From positions 43,210-107,209 of the IMG/VR virus record IMGVR_UViG_3300037193_001436: a DNA stretch of 64,000 bases. One strand, given 5' to 3'. Both the position numbers and the translations under genes were made by a program. Below the pieces are notes generated by a model. That model searched no databases. It saw only the letters and a list, made by a program, of their open reading frames with translations, and was not told the origin of the DNA. Below, one piece after another: positions 23,986 to 30,668 of this stretch. Positions within the stretch are counted from its first letter, which is position 1; each line of letters starts with the position of its first letter. The DNA comes from a virus.

Positions 23986-24205
23986 GTGCGTCCCACTCCA
24001 GCGGGAGTTCGAGCTGGCCGTCGACCTGGCTCGGGGTGTCGTTCCTGAGCAGCCAGCGACGAGCGTCGTCCAGGATTTCGTAGGCCAGCTCGGCCTCGTG
24101 CGGACACGTACCACGCGTGGCCTGGTCGAGCCTGGAGAGCAGTCGGATGTACTGGTCCCGGGAGACCCGGATCTCGTCTGGTGTCTTGCCTACGACAACG
24201 ACCAC
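23972..24205 (-). CDS. Hypothetical protein, 77 aa
   Basis: This short helical protein has RDQYIRLLSRLDQATRG and AELAYEILDDARRWLL helices and a Leu/Pro-rich end. The gene overlaps the HAD-like gene by 14 bp. No family is recognised. Confidence 0.7.
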   Translation of the reverse strand: MVVVVGKTPDEIRVSRDQYIRLLSRLDQATRGTCPHEAELAYEILDDARRWLLRNDTPSQVDGQLELPLEWDARAGR

Positions 24206-24234
24206 GGCCTGCGCTCCTTCTCCCGATGAGGGGA

Positions 24235-24906
24235 TCAGGATTGCGGTTGGTCGTTGCCTGATTCAAGTTGATGGTTTGGGTCCAACAACTGCGATCGCAA
24301 ACGTTCTTCGACCCGGAGTTCCTGTAAGGCGTTCCGGTAGTCGGTGTCGTTCGCCAGCGAACCGTACTGGTTGCCGGGAACGGTCTTGAGCTGACCAGCG
24401 GCGTCGAGCCGCTGAATCTCGTCGGTGGCGTACTGGGTCTTCGCCTGGTCCCACAGGTCGGTCCAGTAGTCGTCGATGAACTGGTTGACGATTGCGTTCC
24501 GGGTCATGTGCTCATCGACGTAGTGCTGCCAGTAGATCCGGATCATCCGGCCGAGCAGGTCCTCGGTCAGGTCGTTGCCGTGCTGGCGAATGAACGCCCA
24601 GATCTGCTGGTCGTGCTTGATCTTGGTGACCAGGTCCTCGGCGAGCTGCCAGGGGCTGACCACGCGGGTCCGGCCGTAGGCCTTGCCGGTCTCGATGAAC
24701 AGCCGTACGAGCCGCCAGGTGCGCTCGGTCCGCTCCGGCGGACAGGGCGGGAAGTCGTGGTGTTGCTGCGGCTTGGGCTGGGAGGGAGCCCGCCAGGACC
24801 GGCGGGGTCGTTCCTCCGGCTGCGGCCGGTCCTCCAGCTCGTTCTGTGCCAGTGACAACGGATCGTCACTCCCAGGTGGCCGGAACTTCTCCCGACGGCC
24901 AGCCAT
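24235..24906 (-). CDS. Hypothetical protein upstream of DnaB operon, 223 aa
   Basis: The ATG at 24906 follows GGGCTGGGTTG, and an upstream ATG at 24981 lies inside the iteron array and is less likely. Residues 1-70 are Arg/Pro-rich and disordered. Residues 75-190 are helical with many Trp and Tyr. The gene is the first of the replication operon, immediately downstream of the iteron array, so helicase loading is a possible role, but no loader motif is visible. Confidence 0.7.
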   Translation of the reverse strand: MAGRREKFRPPGSDDPLSLAQNELEDRPQPEERPRRSWRAPSQPKPQQHHDFPPCPPERTERTWRLVRLFIETGKAYGRTRVVSPWQLAEDLVTKIKHDQQIWAFIRQHGNDLTEDLLGRMIRIYWQHYVDEHMTRNAIVNQFIDDYWTDLWDQAKTQYATDEIQRLDAAGQLKTVPGNQYGSLANDTDYRNALQELRVEERLRSQLLDPNHQLESGNDQPQS

Positions 24907-24961
24907 CCAACCCAGCCCCTTCCTATGTCTATTCCTAGGTAAATCCCTATGTCTTATGGAA

Positions 24962-25047
24962 GGGTCAGTCACTGACCCCATAAAAGGTCACTCACTGACC
25001 TATCGAAGGGTCACTCACTGACCCCTTGAAGGGTCACTCACTGACCC
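24962..25047. repeat. Four 23-bp iterons, candidate replication origin or operator
   Basis: Four 17-bp dyads start at 24962, 24985, 25008 and 25031, exactly 23 bp apart. Each reads GGGTCACTCACTGACCC or a one- to two-base variant: GGGTCA and TGACCC arms around a 5-bp CTCAC-type centre. Spacers are 6 bp (cataaa, atcgaa and similar). The array overlaps the end of the winged-helix gene at 25015 and precedes the replication operon. A repeated CCTATGTCT lies beside it at 24925-24956. Iterons beside a DNA-binding gene are typical of origins or autoregulated operators. Confidence 0.75.
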
Positions 25048-25491
25048 ATTGCGCTGCCGGAAGTCGACTACTCTCAGTCGCGGAGGTGGCGGATCGAACA
25101 TGGGCGGCAAGGCCGTCTGGTCGGTCCGGTGGGAGGCTCGGATCATGTCGAACTGCGCCGACCAGTACAGCCGGATGATGCTCGGTGGTCGGCCTGGAGA
25201 CCCATCGCCTGGCCGTGCGTGACGGGTGAGATAGCCGTGATCGCTCTGCAGCGACGCGAGCACCTTCTTCACCGTGTTCTTCGTGAGGCTCGTCCAGGCC
25301 ACGAGCGCCGGGATCGACGAGTAGGCCTGCATCACCTGGCCTACGGGAGCCCTCTCTGGGTTGTCCTCCCGGTAGAAGGCGTGGTGGGTCAGCACCAGCA
25401 GCAGGTGATGTTCACTGGGGCCAAGGAAGGCCGCTTGCTCGAATGCCCAGTTCATGGCCACGTGACTCTTGGTGTCGCCAGGGGGTATCAT
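25015..25491 (-). CDS. Winged-helix DNA-binding protein, possible replication initiator
   Basis: The 158-residue protein has a helix pattern with LLLVLTHHAFYRED, PVGQVMQAYSSIPALVAWTS and LTKNTVKKVLASLQSDHGYL. This matches a winged helix of the type seen in replication initiators and phage regulators. The C-terminal half is Arg/Pro-rich. Its last codons lie inside the iteron array that would be its most obvious target. It is the first gene after the terminator at 25514-25547. Initiator versus autoregulator cannot be separated on sequence. Confidence 0.75.
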   Translation of the reverse strand: MIPPGDTKSHVAMNWAFEQAAFLGPSEHHLLLVLTHHAFYREDNPERAPVGQVMQAYSSIPALVAWTSLTKNTVKKVLASLQSDHGYLTRHARPGDGSPGRPPSIIRLYWSAQFDMIRASHRTDQTALPPMFDPPPPRLRVVDFRQRNGSVSDPSRGQ

Positions 25492-25513
25492 CAGCCCTAC
25501 TTCTGTGAGTGGT

Positions 25514-25547
25514 AGAGGGGCCCCGAAATGCCTGCCGGGGCCCCTCT
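25514..25547. terminator. Terminator hairpin
   Basis: AGAGGGGCCCCG and CGGGGCCCCTCT form a perfect 12-bp stem with a 10-nt loop, between the stop of the AT-hook gene and the start of the winged-helix gene. It separates late-side from replication transcripts on the minus strand. Confidence 0.75.
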
Positions 25548-25554
25548 TTACGTG

Positions 25555-26649
25555 TCAGTCCTCGCTGATGACGTCGCCGGTCTTCGGGTCGACGGTCCGC
25601 ATCGGGACGCCCTTCGGCGGCCGTCCACGGCCCTGCTTGTGCCAGTTGCCGTCCTCGTCCTGCCACTCCTTCACGCCGCGTTGGGCGGCGGTGCGTTTGC
25701 GGGCCGGGGTGCCGTCCTTGCGCGGCCGACCGCCCTTCGGCGAGACGTCCTCCGGCTCTTCGGCCTGGATCTCCTCGGGATCGGTCACGAGGTCGGCTTC
25801 CGTGCTGCCGGTGTACTTCTCGATCGCCTCGCCGAGCAGTTTGTAGAGCGCCGACGGCTCGACCTCAGGCTTGAGGGTCATGGCCGCGTGAGCGCAGTCA
25901 AGGCTGTGGACCAGGGACAGCGATGAGGTCAGCGCGTGCAGGACGACGTCAGCACCCACGGGCAGCGGCTTGTCCGCGACCTGAGTGGTCGTCTGTGCCC
26001 TGTGGCGGGCCCGGGATACCTCGGCCTCCACCGACTCCTCCTGGACGCTCTCAGGGGCTTCTGCGGGCTTCTCGCGGGGCTTGCCCCGGCGCGGCCGTGG
26101 GGCCTGCTCGGGCTCGTCGTCGAGGGACTTGTCCTTGGCGGTCCGGCGGCGGCGCGGTTCGGGCTCCGGTTCCGGCTCGGTCTGCTCGTCCTCGTCGTCG
26201 CCGAGGTGCAGGTCGTCGAGGCCGGAGGTCAGGTCGAGGACCTTGATCCCCTTGGTCTGAGCCAGGTCGACCAGCTTCTCGGTCGCCTCGTCGGCCTCGG
26301 ACTCCTCGCCGTAGGCCACGATCAGCCGGACCTCTTCGTCGGCCTCGGGGGCCGACAGCCGGTCGACCAGACCGAGAGACACGTTGCGGGCCTCGATCTC
26401 GCCCTTGGAGCCGTCCAGGATCCGCTTGTTCTTGCGCGTCTCGACGTCGTAGACGGCCTCGTACGGGATCTTCGAGTCGACGGTCCAGTCCAGGAGCATC
26501 AGGACGGTCTTGGACAGGTACTCGTCGGACGCCGGGATGACCACCCGGACGTCGTCATACAGCTCCAGGTAGTCGTTCAGCAGGTCGTCGATGTTGGTCT
26601 CGGTGACCTTCCCAGGCCCGGCAAACCCGAGCAAGATATTGCGTCCCAT
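25555..26649 (-). CDS. AT-hook-containing protein with charged linkers, 364 aa
   Basis: Residues 1-150 are globular, with LLLGFAGPG, VRVVIPASD and VRLIVAYG strands, suggesting a Rossmann-like fold. Residues 155-220 are low-complexity (EPEPEPEP and RRRRTAKD). Near the C-terminus GGRPRK and GRGRPPKG are AT-hook-like DNA-binding motifs. A TTG one codon upstream could be used instead of the ATG. It has its own GGAAC-GTT-AACG element 19 bp upstream and a terminator after it. A transcript-independent DNA-organising or regulatory role is inference. Confidence 0.72.
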   Translation of the reverse strand: MGRNILLGFAGPGKVTETNIDDLLNDYLELYDDVRVVIPASDEYLSKTVLMLLDWTVDSKIPYEAVYDVETRKNKRILDGSKGEIEARNVSLGLVDRLSAPEADEEVRLIVAYGEESEADEATEKLVDLAQTKGIKVLDLTSGLDDLHLGDDEDEQTEPEPEPEPRRRRTAKDKSLDDEPEQAPRPRRGKPREKPAEAPESVQEESVEAEVSRARHRAQTTTQVADKPLPVGADVVLHALTSSLSLVHSLDCAHAAMTLKPEVEPSALYKLLGEAIEKYTGSTEADLVTDPEEIQAEEPEDVSPKGGRPRKDGTPARKRTAAQRGVKEWQDEDGNWHKQGRGRPPKGVPMRTVDPKTGDVISED

Positions 26650-26667
26650 CAACCCTCTCCTCGAACG

Positions 26668-26686
26668 CGTTCTAACAACTAGTTCC
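26668..26686 (-). promoter_or_regulatory. GGAAC-N2-GTT-N5-AACG element
   Basis: On the minus strand this reads GGAACTAGTTGTTAGAACG followed by CGTTC. It lies 19 bp before the ATG at 26649. It also includes the AGTTGTT heptamer. A GGGTTC-N9-GAACCC dyad lies just upstream at 26694-26714. Confidence 0.6.
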
Positions 26687-26730
26687 GACTTGGGTTCACG
26701 GTACAGGAACCCATGGACGGTTTGCGAGCG

Positions 26731-26991
26731 TCAGGGCAGATTGGGTATCCGGGTCCGGCGCGGGAGCACCATCGGGGGCACCTCGCGGCCCAGCGCGAGG
26801 GTGTGGAGCAGGCCGACCGCACCGGTGCAGGCGAGCGCTGCCCGCCAGTCCGGCCAGGCCAGAGCGAGGGCCAGACCGAAGACGAGCAGCGGCTGGACCC
26901 AGGTAGGGGGTGTCCAGGGGGACACCGTGAGAGCTGACTCCCACGCCCCGAACACCCCCAGCACGAGGATGACGAATCCGAAGACGCTCAC
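26731..26991 (-). CDS. Membrane protein, holin-like candidate 2, 86 aa
   Basis: A GTG start overlaps the upstream stop (GTGA). The product has about three hydrophobic stretches: VFGFVILVLGVFGAW, PLLVFGLALALAW and a third around TGAVGLLHTLAL. It ends in a basic tail. Two adjacent small membrane proteins after the tail genes are a usual holin arrangement. The identity is inferred only from topology and position. Confidence 0.65.
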   Translation of the reverse strand: MSVFGFVILVLGVFGAWESALTVSPWTPPTWVQPLLVFGLALALAWPDWRAALACTGAVGLLHTLALGREVPPMVLPRRTRIPNLP

Positions 26992-27311
26992 GCGGCAGCC
27001 CGGTGCTCCGCCTCGGGCGGGACGTCCTTGACGCCGATCGAGGCGACCTCGGCCGCGACACCGGTCGGCTTCCAGACGTGGTAGTGGGTGGCGACGGCGA
27101 TCAGCCAGTTGATCGCTGTCTGGCCCAGGACGGTCTTCCAGTTCTCCAGGGTCCCGGCGGTGATCAGGTCGGTGAGTCCGGCGCTGATCGCGGCAACGAG
27201 TAGGAGCAGGACAGCCTTGAGATTGCGGTTCCAGGTTGCCTTGGTGAGCACGCCGACCAGTAGCGGCAGCAGCAAGCTGACGCAGATGTTGAGCCACTGA
27301 TAGAGGTCCAT
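26988..27311 (-). CDS. Membrane protein, holin candidate 1, 107 aa
   Basis: The protein has hydrophobic segments around residues 7-23, 33-50 and 63-80 and a charged cytoplasmic end. The pattern resembles phage holins with two or three spans, although the sequence does not match a family I can name. It is immediately followed by a second membrane protein. The endolysin is not adjacent (3.8-4.6 kb), so this would be a split lysis module. Confidence 0.65.
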   Translation of the reverse strand: MDLYQWLNICVSLLLPLLVGVLTKATWNRNLKAVLLLLVAAISAGLTDLITAGTLENWKTVLGQTAINWLIAVATHYHVWKPTGVAAEVASIGVKDVPPEAEHRAAA

Positions 27312-27323
27312 GCGGCGTTCTTA

Positions 27324-27947
27324 TCAGTTGTTGGGCGGAATTTGAGTTGATGGATCGAACAAAGGCCGCAGCCTCTTCATGACGACCTCGGCCCAGAAAC
27401 TGGTGCCGACCCCGTTTTTGGGGTGCACGCCGCCGGAATCGAGGTAGTAGCTGATCCGGGCGGGGTCCTGAGCGAACCACTCCGACCAGGGCACGACGTG
27501 GTTCTTGTCCAGCACGTTGCGGATCTGGTTGTTGATGAAGCCGGAGTTGCGCTGGTCGGCGGTGTAGTAGTTCGGGCGGCTGGCCTGGACGTCGACCCAC
27601 AGCAGGTGCTGGACGCCCGGCAGGGTGACGTCGAACAGCCGGTGGATCTGGGCTTCCATCACTGTGGGCGTGAAGATGTCGTTGGTGCCGGTGGCCATCA
27701 CCAGGATGGGTGGCAGGACCGTCGCCGACAGCACGTAATCGACCGCCGGGGTGGTCGGCCGTCCGCTCCAGTAGTTGACCGCCAGCGTCTTACCTTCGGC
27801 CTGGACGGCGGCCGTCAGCTCCTCCTTCCCCAGTGTGGTGATGGAGTCGCCAACGATCAGCACGTCCGCCTGGTCCATCGCCGGACCAACGTAGCCGTGC
27901 TGGTTACCCGACCAGGGCCCGAGCGTCCCTGACCCGAAGTCGACCAT
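27324..27947 (-). CDS. SGNH/GDSL-family hydrolase
   Basis: Block I is LIVGDSITTLG with the catalytic Ser, block III MATGTNDIF has the Asn, and block V SGGVHP carries the catalytic His with a short DxxH-type spacing. At 207 residues it is a compact esterase. It is encoded at the end of the tail operon, after the receptor-binding candidates, so it may deacetylate host surface polysaccharide. Its neighbour at 27947 is a small unknown protein whose TGATG stop/start couples them. Confidence 0.85.
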   Translation of the reverse strand: MVDFGSGTLGPWSGNQHGYVGPAMDQADVLIVGDSITTLGKEELTAAVQAEGKTLAVNYWSGRPTTPAVDYVLSATVLPPILVMATGTNDIFTPTVMEAQIHRLFDVTLPGVQHLLWVDVQASRPNYYTADQRNSGFINNQIRNVLDKNHVVPWSEWFAQDPARISYYLDSGGVHPKNGVGTSFWAEVVMKRLRPLFDPSTQIPPNN

Positions 27948-28207
27948 CAGGACTCCTCCGTCGGGGAGACCACTTGCTCAGTCGACGTGTGCTTCTGCAA
28001 CTCGACTGATGTCACGTTGGGAGAGGCGGCGATGTAGTCGATGAAGGTCTGAACGAACTCATCCAGATTGCCTGTCCCCCAGTCGTTTCTGTAGTTGATG
28101 GCAAAGAGCACCTCGACGCTTTGGAAGTCATCGGTGTTGAATCCAGTGAGGTAGATCCGGCCGCTCTCATAGACGGGCTGACTGGTAGTCGGATCGCTGA
28201 AAGGCAT
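27947..28207 (-). CDS. Hypothetical protein, 86 aa
   Basis: The protein is mixed alpha/beta with YLTGFNTDDFQSVEVLFAIN and DEFVQTFIDYIAAS. It lies in the fibre and receptor-binding region and precedes the SGNH hydrolase. No family is recognised. A chaperone or small fibre component is possible. Confidence 0.7.
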   Translation of the reverse strand: MPFSDPTTSQPVYESGRIYLTGFNTDDFQSVEVLFAINYRNDWGTGNLDEFVQTFIDYIAASPNVTSVELQKHTSTEQVVSPTEES

Positions 28208-28227
28208 GTCAATTCCCCAGATAGTTG

Positions 28228-28899
28228 TTAGTTAGCCCCCAGGTACTCGACCTGGAAGTACGTGAGGTTGGCTCCCGCCTTGGCCAGCAGGTTTCCGCCA
28301 GCATCTTGTGACGCGAGGACTCGGATTTGGGCACCAGCACCGAATTGAAGGGTCTTGGATACCGCCGACGTGCACCCGCTCCTCTGCGTGCCCGCGACGA
28401 CGTTGTAGGCGACGTTGGTGATGATCGGGCTTCCGCCACTCGCGCCGGAGTAGACCTGGCACAGCCGAATGCCGGTCGTAGCCGAGATGTCGAAGTACAC
28501 AGCGGCGGTGACTCGGTACCGACCCGTCAAGGCAGGCATCGTCAGAACGCCTGCAGAGTAGGCGAATCCTCCCGCCGTAGAGTCCTGAGTCCAGTTGATC
28601 AGGTTGAGGGCTGACCAGGTCGCGGTGGACTGGTCGGTGGCCAGGTAGCCGAACCAGTACGGCTTGACGGCGTTGGCTGCGTTCGCGGTCGTCTGCGCCG
28701 CAGCAGCCGCAGCCACAGCCGAATCCGCCGTAGCCTGGGCCGCGTCGGCGTCTGCTTGCGCGGCGGCGACCTGCGCCGCCAGCGAAGTGTCGGTGTCGTC
28801 GCCGATCCCGATGCGCCGGTCGAGGTCAGCAACCGCCGGATACAGGGGCGAGCTGTACCACTCCTGCGATCCCTGGTCCGGAAGGTTGTAGCGGGTCAT
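28228..28899 (-). CDS. Fibre-like minor tail protein, 223 aa
   Basis: The ATG at 28899 follows an overlap with the upstream stop. Residues 40-80 form an Ala/Asp/Gln heptad-like region (QADADAAQATADSAVAAA) that should be a trimeric coiled coil. Residues 95-220 are beta-rich with RYRVTAAVYFDI, resembling C1q-like or other jelly-roll receptor-binding domains. The stop is TAA in TAACTAACAACT. A host-adhesion role is inference. Confidence 0.75.
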   Translation of the reverse strand: MTRYNLPDQGSQEWYSSPLYPAVADLDRRIGIGDDTDTSLAAQVAAAQADADAAQATADSAVAAAAAAQTTANAANAVKPYWFGYLATDQSTATWSALNLINWTQDSTAGGFAYSAGVLTMPALTGRYRVTAAVYFDISATTGIRLCQVYSGASGGSPIITNVAYNVVAGTQRSGCTSAVSKTLQFGAGAQIRVLASQDAGGNLLAKAGANLTYFQVEYLGAN

Positions 28900-29423
28900 G
28901 TCGACTTGGCGGGCTCGACAAGGATCTCGCGGTAGAAGACGTCGAAGTTGCCGCCGGTACACAGGTGCATGGTGCGGATGTTGTACGCACCGCCCGGTGT
29001 CAGGCCGGTTATCAGCTTGCGCCGCGACGCGTTGATGCGAGCTGCTGCTGTGAATCCGAGAACGCCGACGCCGTTGTCGGTCGTGGCGGTGGTGAACACA
29101 GTTCCGCTGCCGATGGTGCTGCCGGTCCGGATCTCGTAGGCCATGTAGCAGCCCTCACCGGCGGTGTTGGTTTCCATGTGAGCCGAGACGGTCGCGTAGA
29201 TCTTGCCGTTGCCGGGTGCGGTGAACGGGACTCCGCAGACGGGACTTCCGGGTGCGAAGGTAGTGGTGGTCTGTGCGAGCAGGTCCGTCGTGTCCGAGGC
29301 GCTGGCGGGTTGGGTGGCTATGACCGCCGTGTGAGCGTCGATCGTTGCCGACAGCCCCGTGATCGCGGCATTGAGCGCGTCGCCCCAGTTCAACGACCCG
29401 ACGGCCGGGAGGGTAACTGTCAT
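28896..29423 (-). CDS. Minor tail protein, beta-rich, 175 aa
   Basis: The N-terminus has NWGDALNAAITGL, a helix typical of tail fibre N-termini. Most of the rest is beta-structured with Thr, Gly and Ser (FTAPGNGKIYATVSAHMET). It overlaps the next gene by 4 bp. I infer a distal fibre domain from location between the baseplate I protein and the other fibre gene. Confidence 0.7.
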   Translation of the reverse strand: MTVTLPAVGSLNWGDALNAAITGLSATIDAHTAVIATQPASASDTTDLLAQTTTTFAPGSPVCGVPFTAPGNGKIYATVSAHMETNTAGEGCYMAYEIRTGSTIGSGTVFTTATTDNGVGVLGFTAAARINASRRKLITGLTPGGAYNIRTMHLCTGGNFDVFYREILVEPAKST

Positions 29424-29429
29424 GACCGA

Positions 29430-30668
29430 TCAGCCTCCGTAGGGGCCCGAGCCGTACGGGCCAGATCCGTAAGGGGTAGTTGTTGCACTCGCGCTGTCCG
29501 CGTAGACCGGATCGCCAACGACCAGCCCCAACTGAACATTCTCCCGGAGTGTCTTGCCCAAGGCGTAATGGCGATTGAGCTTGTCCTTGTAGTAGTAACT
29601 ACGCGCCTTGCCCGGCGTGCCGTCGAGTTCCCACACGTAGTCGGGCAGGCCGGAGTCGCCATCGAAGTACGGCTTGAGCCCGTTGCCCTCCTCAACCATC
29701 GCTGCATCGATCCGGATCGAGGTCGCGCCGTAGCTGGTGATCTGCAGGCTTGCGGTGACGGTGTTCGCGGTGAAGGAAACCCAGAGCCTGCGCCAGTCCG
29801 GGGCCCCCGGCATGCCGAGCGGCGCGGACTCCCAAGACATCGCGCTGGTCTCGATGCCGGTCTCATTGCGCGCGCCGTTGACCTGAATGCCGACGTCGTT
29901 GCCGTCCATGGACCGGATGTAGACGCTGGCGGTGTACCTACGGCCGGGCGTCAGGGTCTTGACCACGTGGGTGACGGTCTCGCCGAAGGTGAGGCTGGTG
30001 GCGGCGCAGCACGCGGTGCCCTTGACGGCGTCGGTGGTGATCCTGGCCAGGCTGCCGCCGACGGTTGCCCAGTCGGTGAGGTCGACCTCGAAGGACGGGT
30101 TGGTGGCGTGGTTGAGCCGCGTCGGCCGGACCCAGACGTCGAGGCTGCGAGCAGGGCTGTAGGCCGACGGGACACTGTTCTGGATCGGTGCGATCTCCCA
30201 CTGGACGTCGTCGATGTGCTGGACGGTGCCGGTGGGCATGGACTTGTAGACCAGGCCGACGGCGGCGTACGCGGCGCGCTTCCAGGCGACGTTGTCGGTG
30301 GGTGCGTACAGGGTCATGAAGTGCCGGGTCCAGTTGGCTCCGACTCCGGCGGACACTGTTCCGTTGTTGTCGGCAACGGCGATGGCCATGGCTGGGTCGG
30401 ATTCGGTGGCCGGGAAGAACGCGAAGTCGGTCATGCTGGCCAGCTCATCGCTGACCCAGATGCCGATGCTGCCGCCGATACCGACGTCGAGCGCGCCGGG
30501 AATGGCTCCGAGGTCGATCGGGACGATGACGTAGATGTCGATCGAGCCCTCGGAGAAGGCGACCGCCGGGGACTCCCCGAGTTCGGTGAGGACGGACTGC
30601 AGGATCTCCAGTACGGCCACGCCAGGGAAGTCGAGGCGGCCTTCGGCAACGAGTTGATCGGTGGTCAT
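29430..30668 (-). CDS. Minor tail protein with carbohydrate-binding-like domain, 412 aa
   Basis: Residues 1-185 are a globular N-terminal part that begins with LDFPGVAVLEILQSVL. Residues 188-330 begin NHATNPSFEVD, then GTACCAATSL, TASVYIRS and RRLWVSF, which matches the sandwich fold of carbohydrate-binding modules and related fibre domains. The C-terminus has a repeated YGSGPYG motif. It probably contributes to polysaccharide binding. It is 4 bp inside the downstream end of the gpI-like gene. Confidence 0.78.
   Translation of the reverse strand: MTTDQLVAEGRLDFPGVAVLEILQSVLTELGESPAVAFSEGSIDIYVIVPIDLGAIPGALDVGIGGSIGIWVSDELASMTDFAFFPATESDPAMAIAVADNNGTVSAGVGANWTRHFMTLYAPTDNVAWKRAAYAAVGLVYKSMPTGTVQHIDDVQWEIAPIQNSVPSAYSPARSLDVWVRPTRLNHATNPSFEVDLTDWATVGGSLARITTDAVKGTACCAATSLTFGETVTHVVKTLTPGRRYTASVYIRSMDGNDVGIQVNGARNETGIETSAMSWESAPLGMPGAPDWRRLWVSFTANTVTASLQITSYGATSIRIDAAMVEEGNGLKPYFDGDSGLPDYVWELDGTPGKARSYYYKDKLNRHYALGKTLRENVQLGLVVGDPVYADSASATTTPYGSGPYGSGPYGG

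Noticed and set aside
24962-25047. Short repeats as a CRISPR array
   Set aside because: Repeats are palindromic with 6-bp spacers of similar sequence; spacers are far too short for CRISPR, and the Cas4-like nuclease is the phage recombination type.
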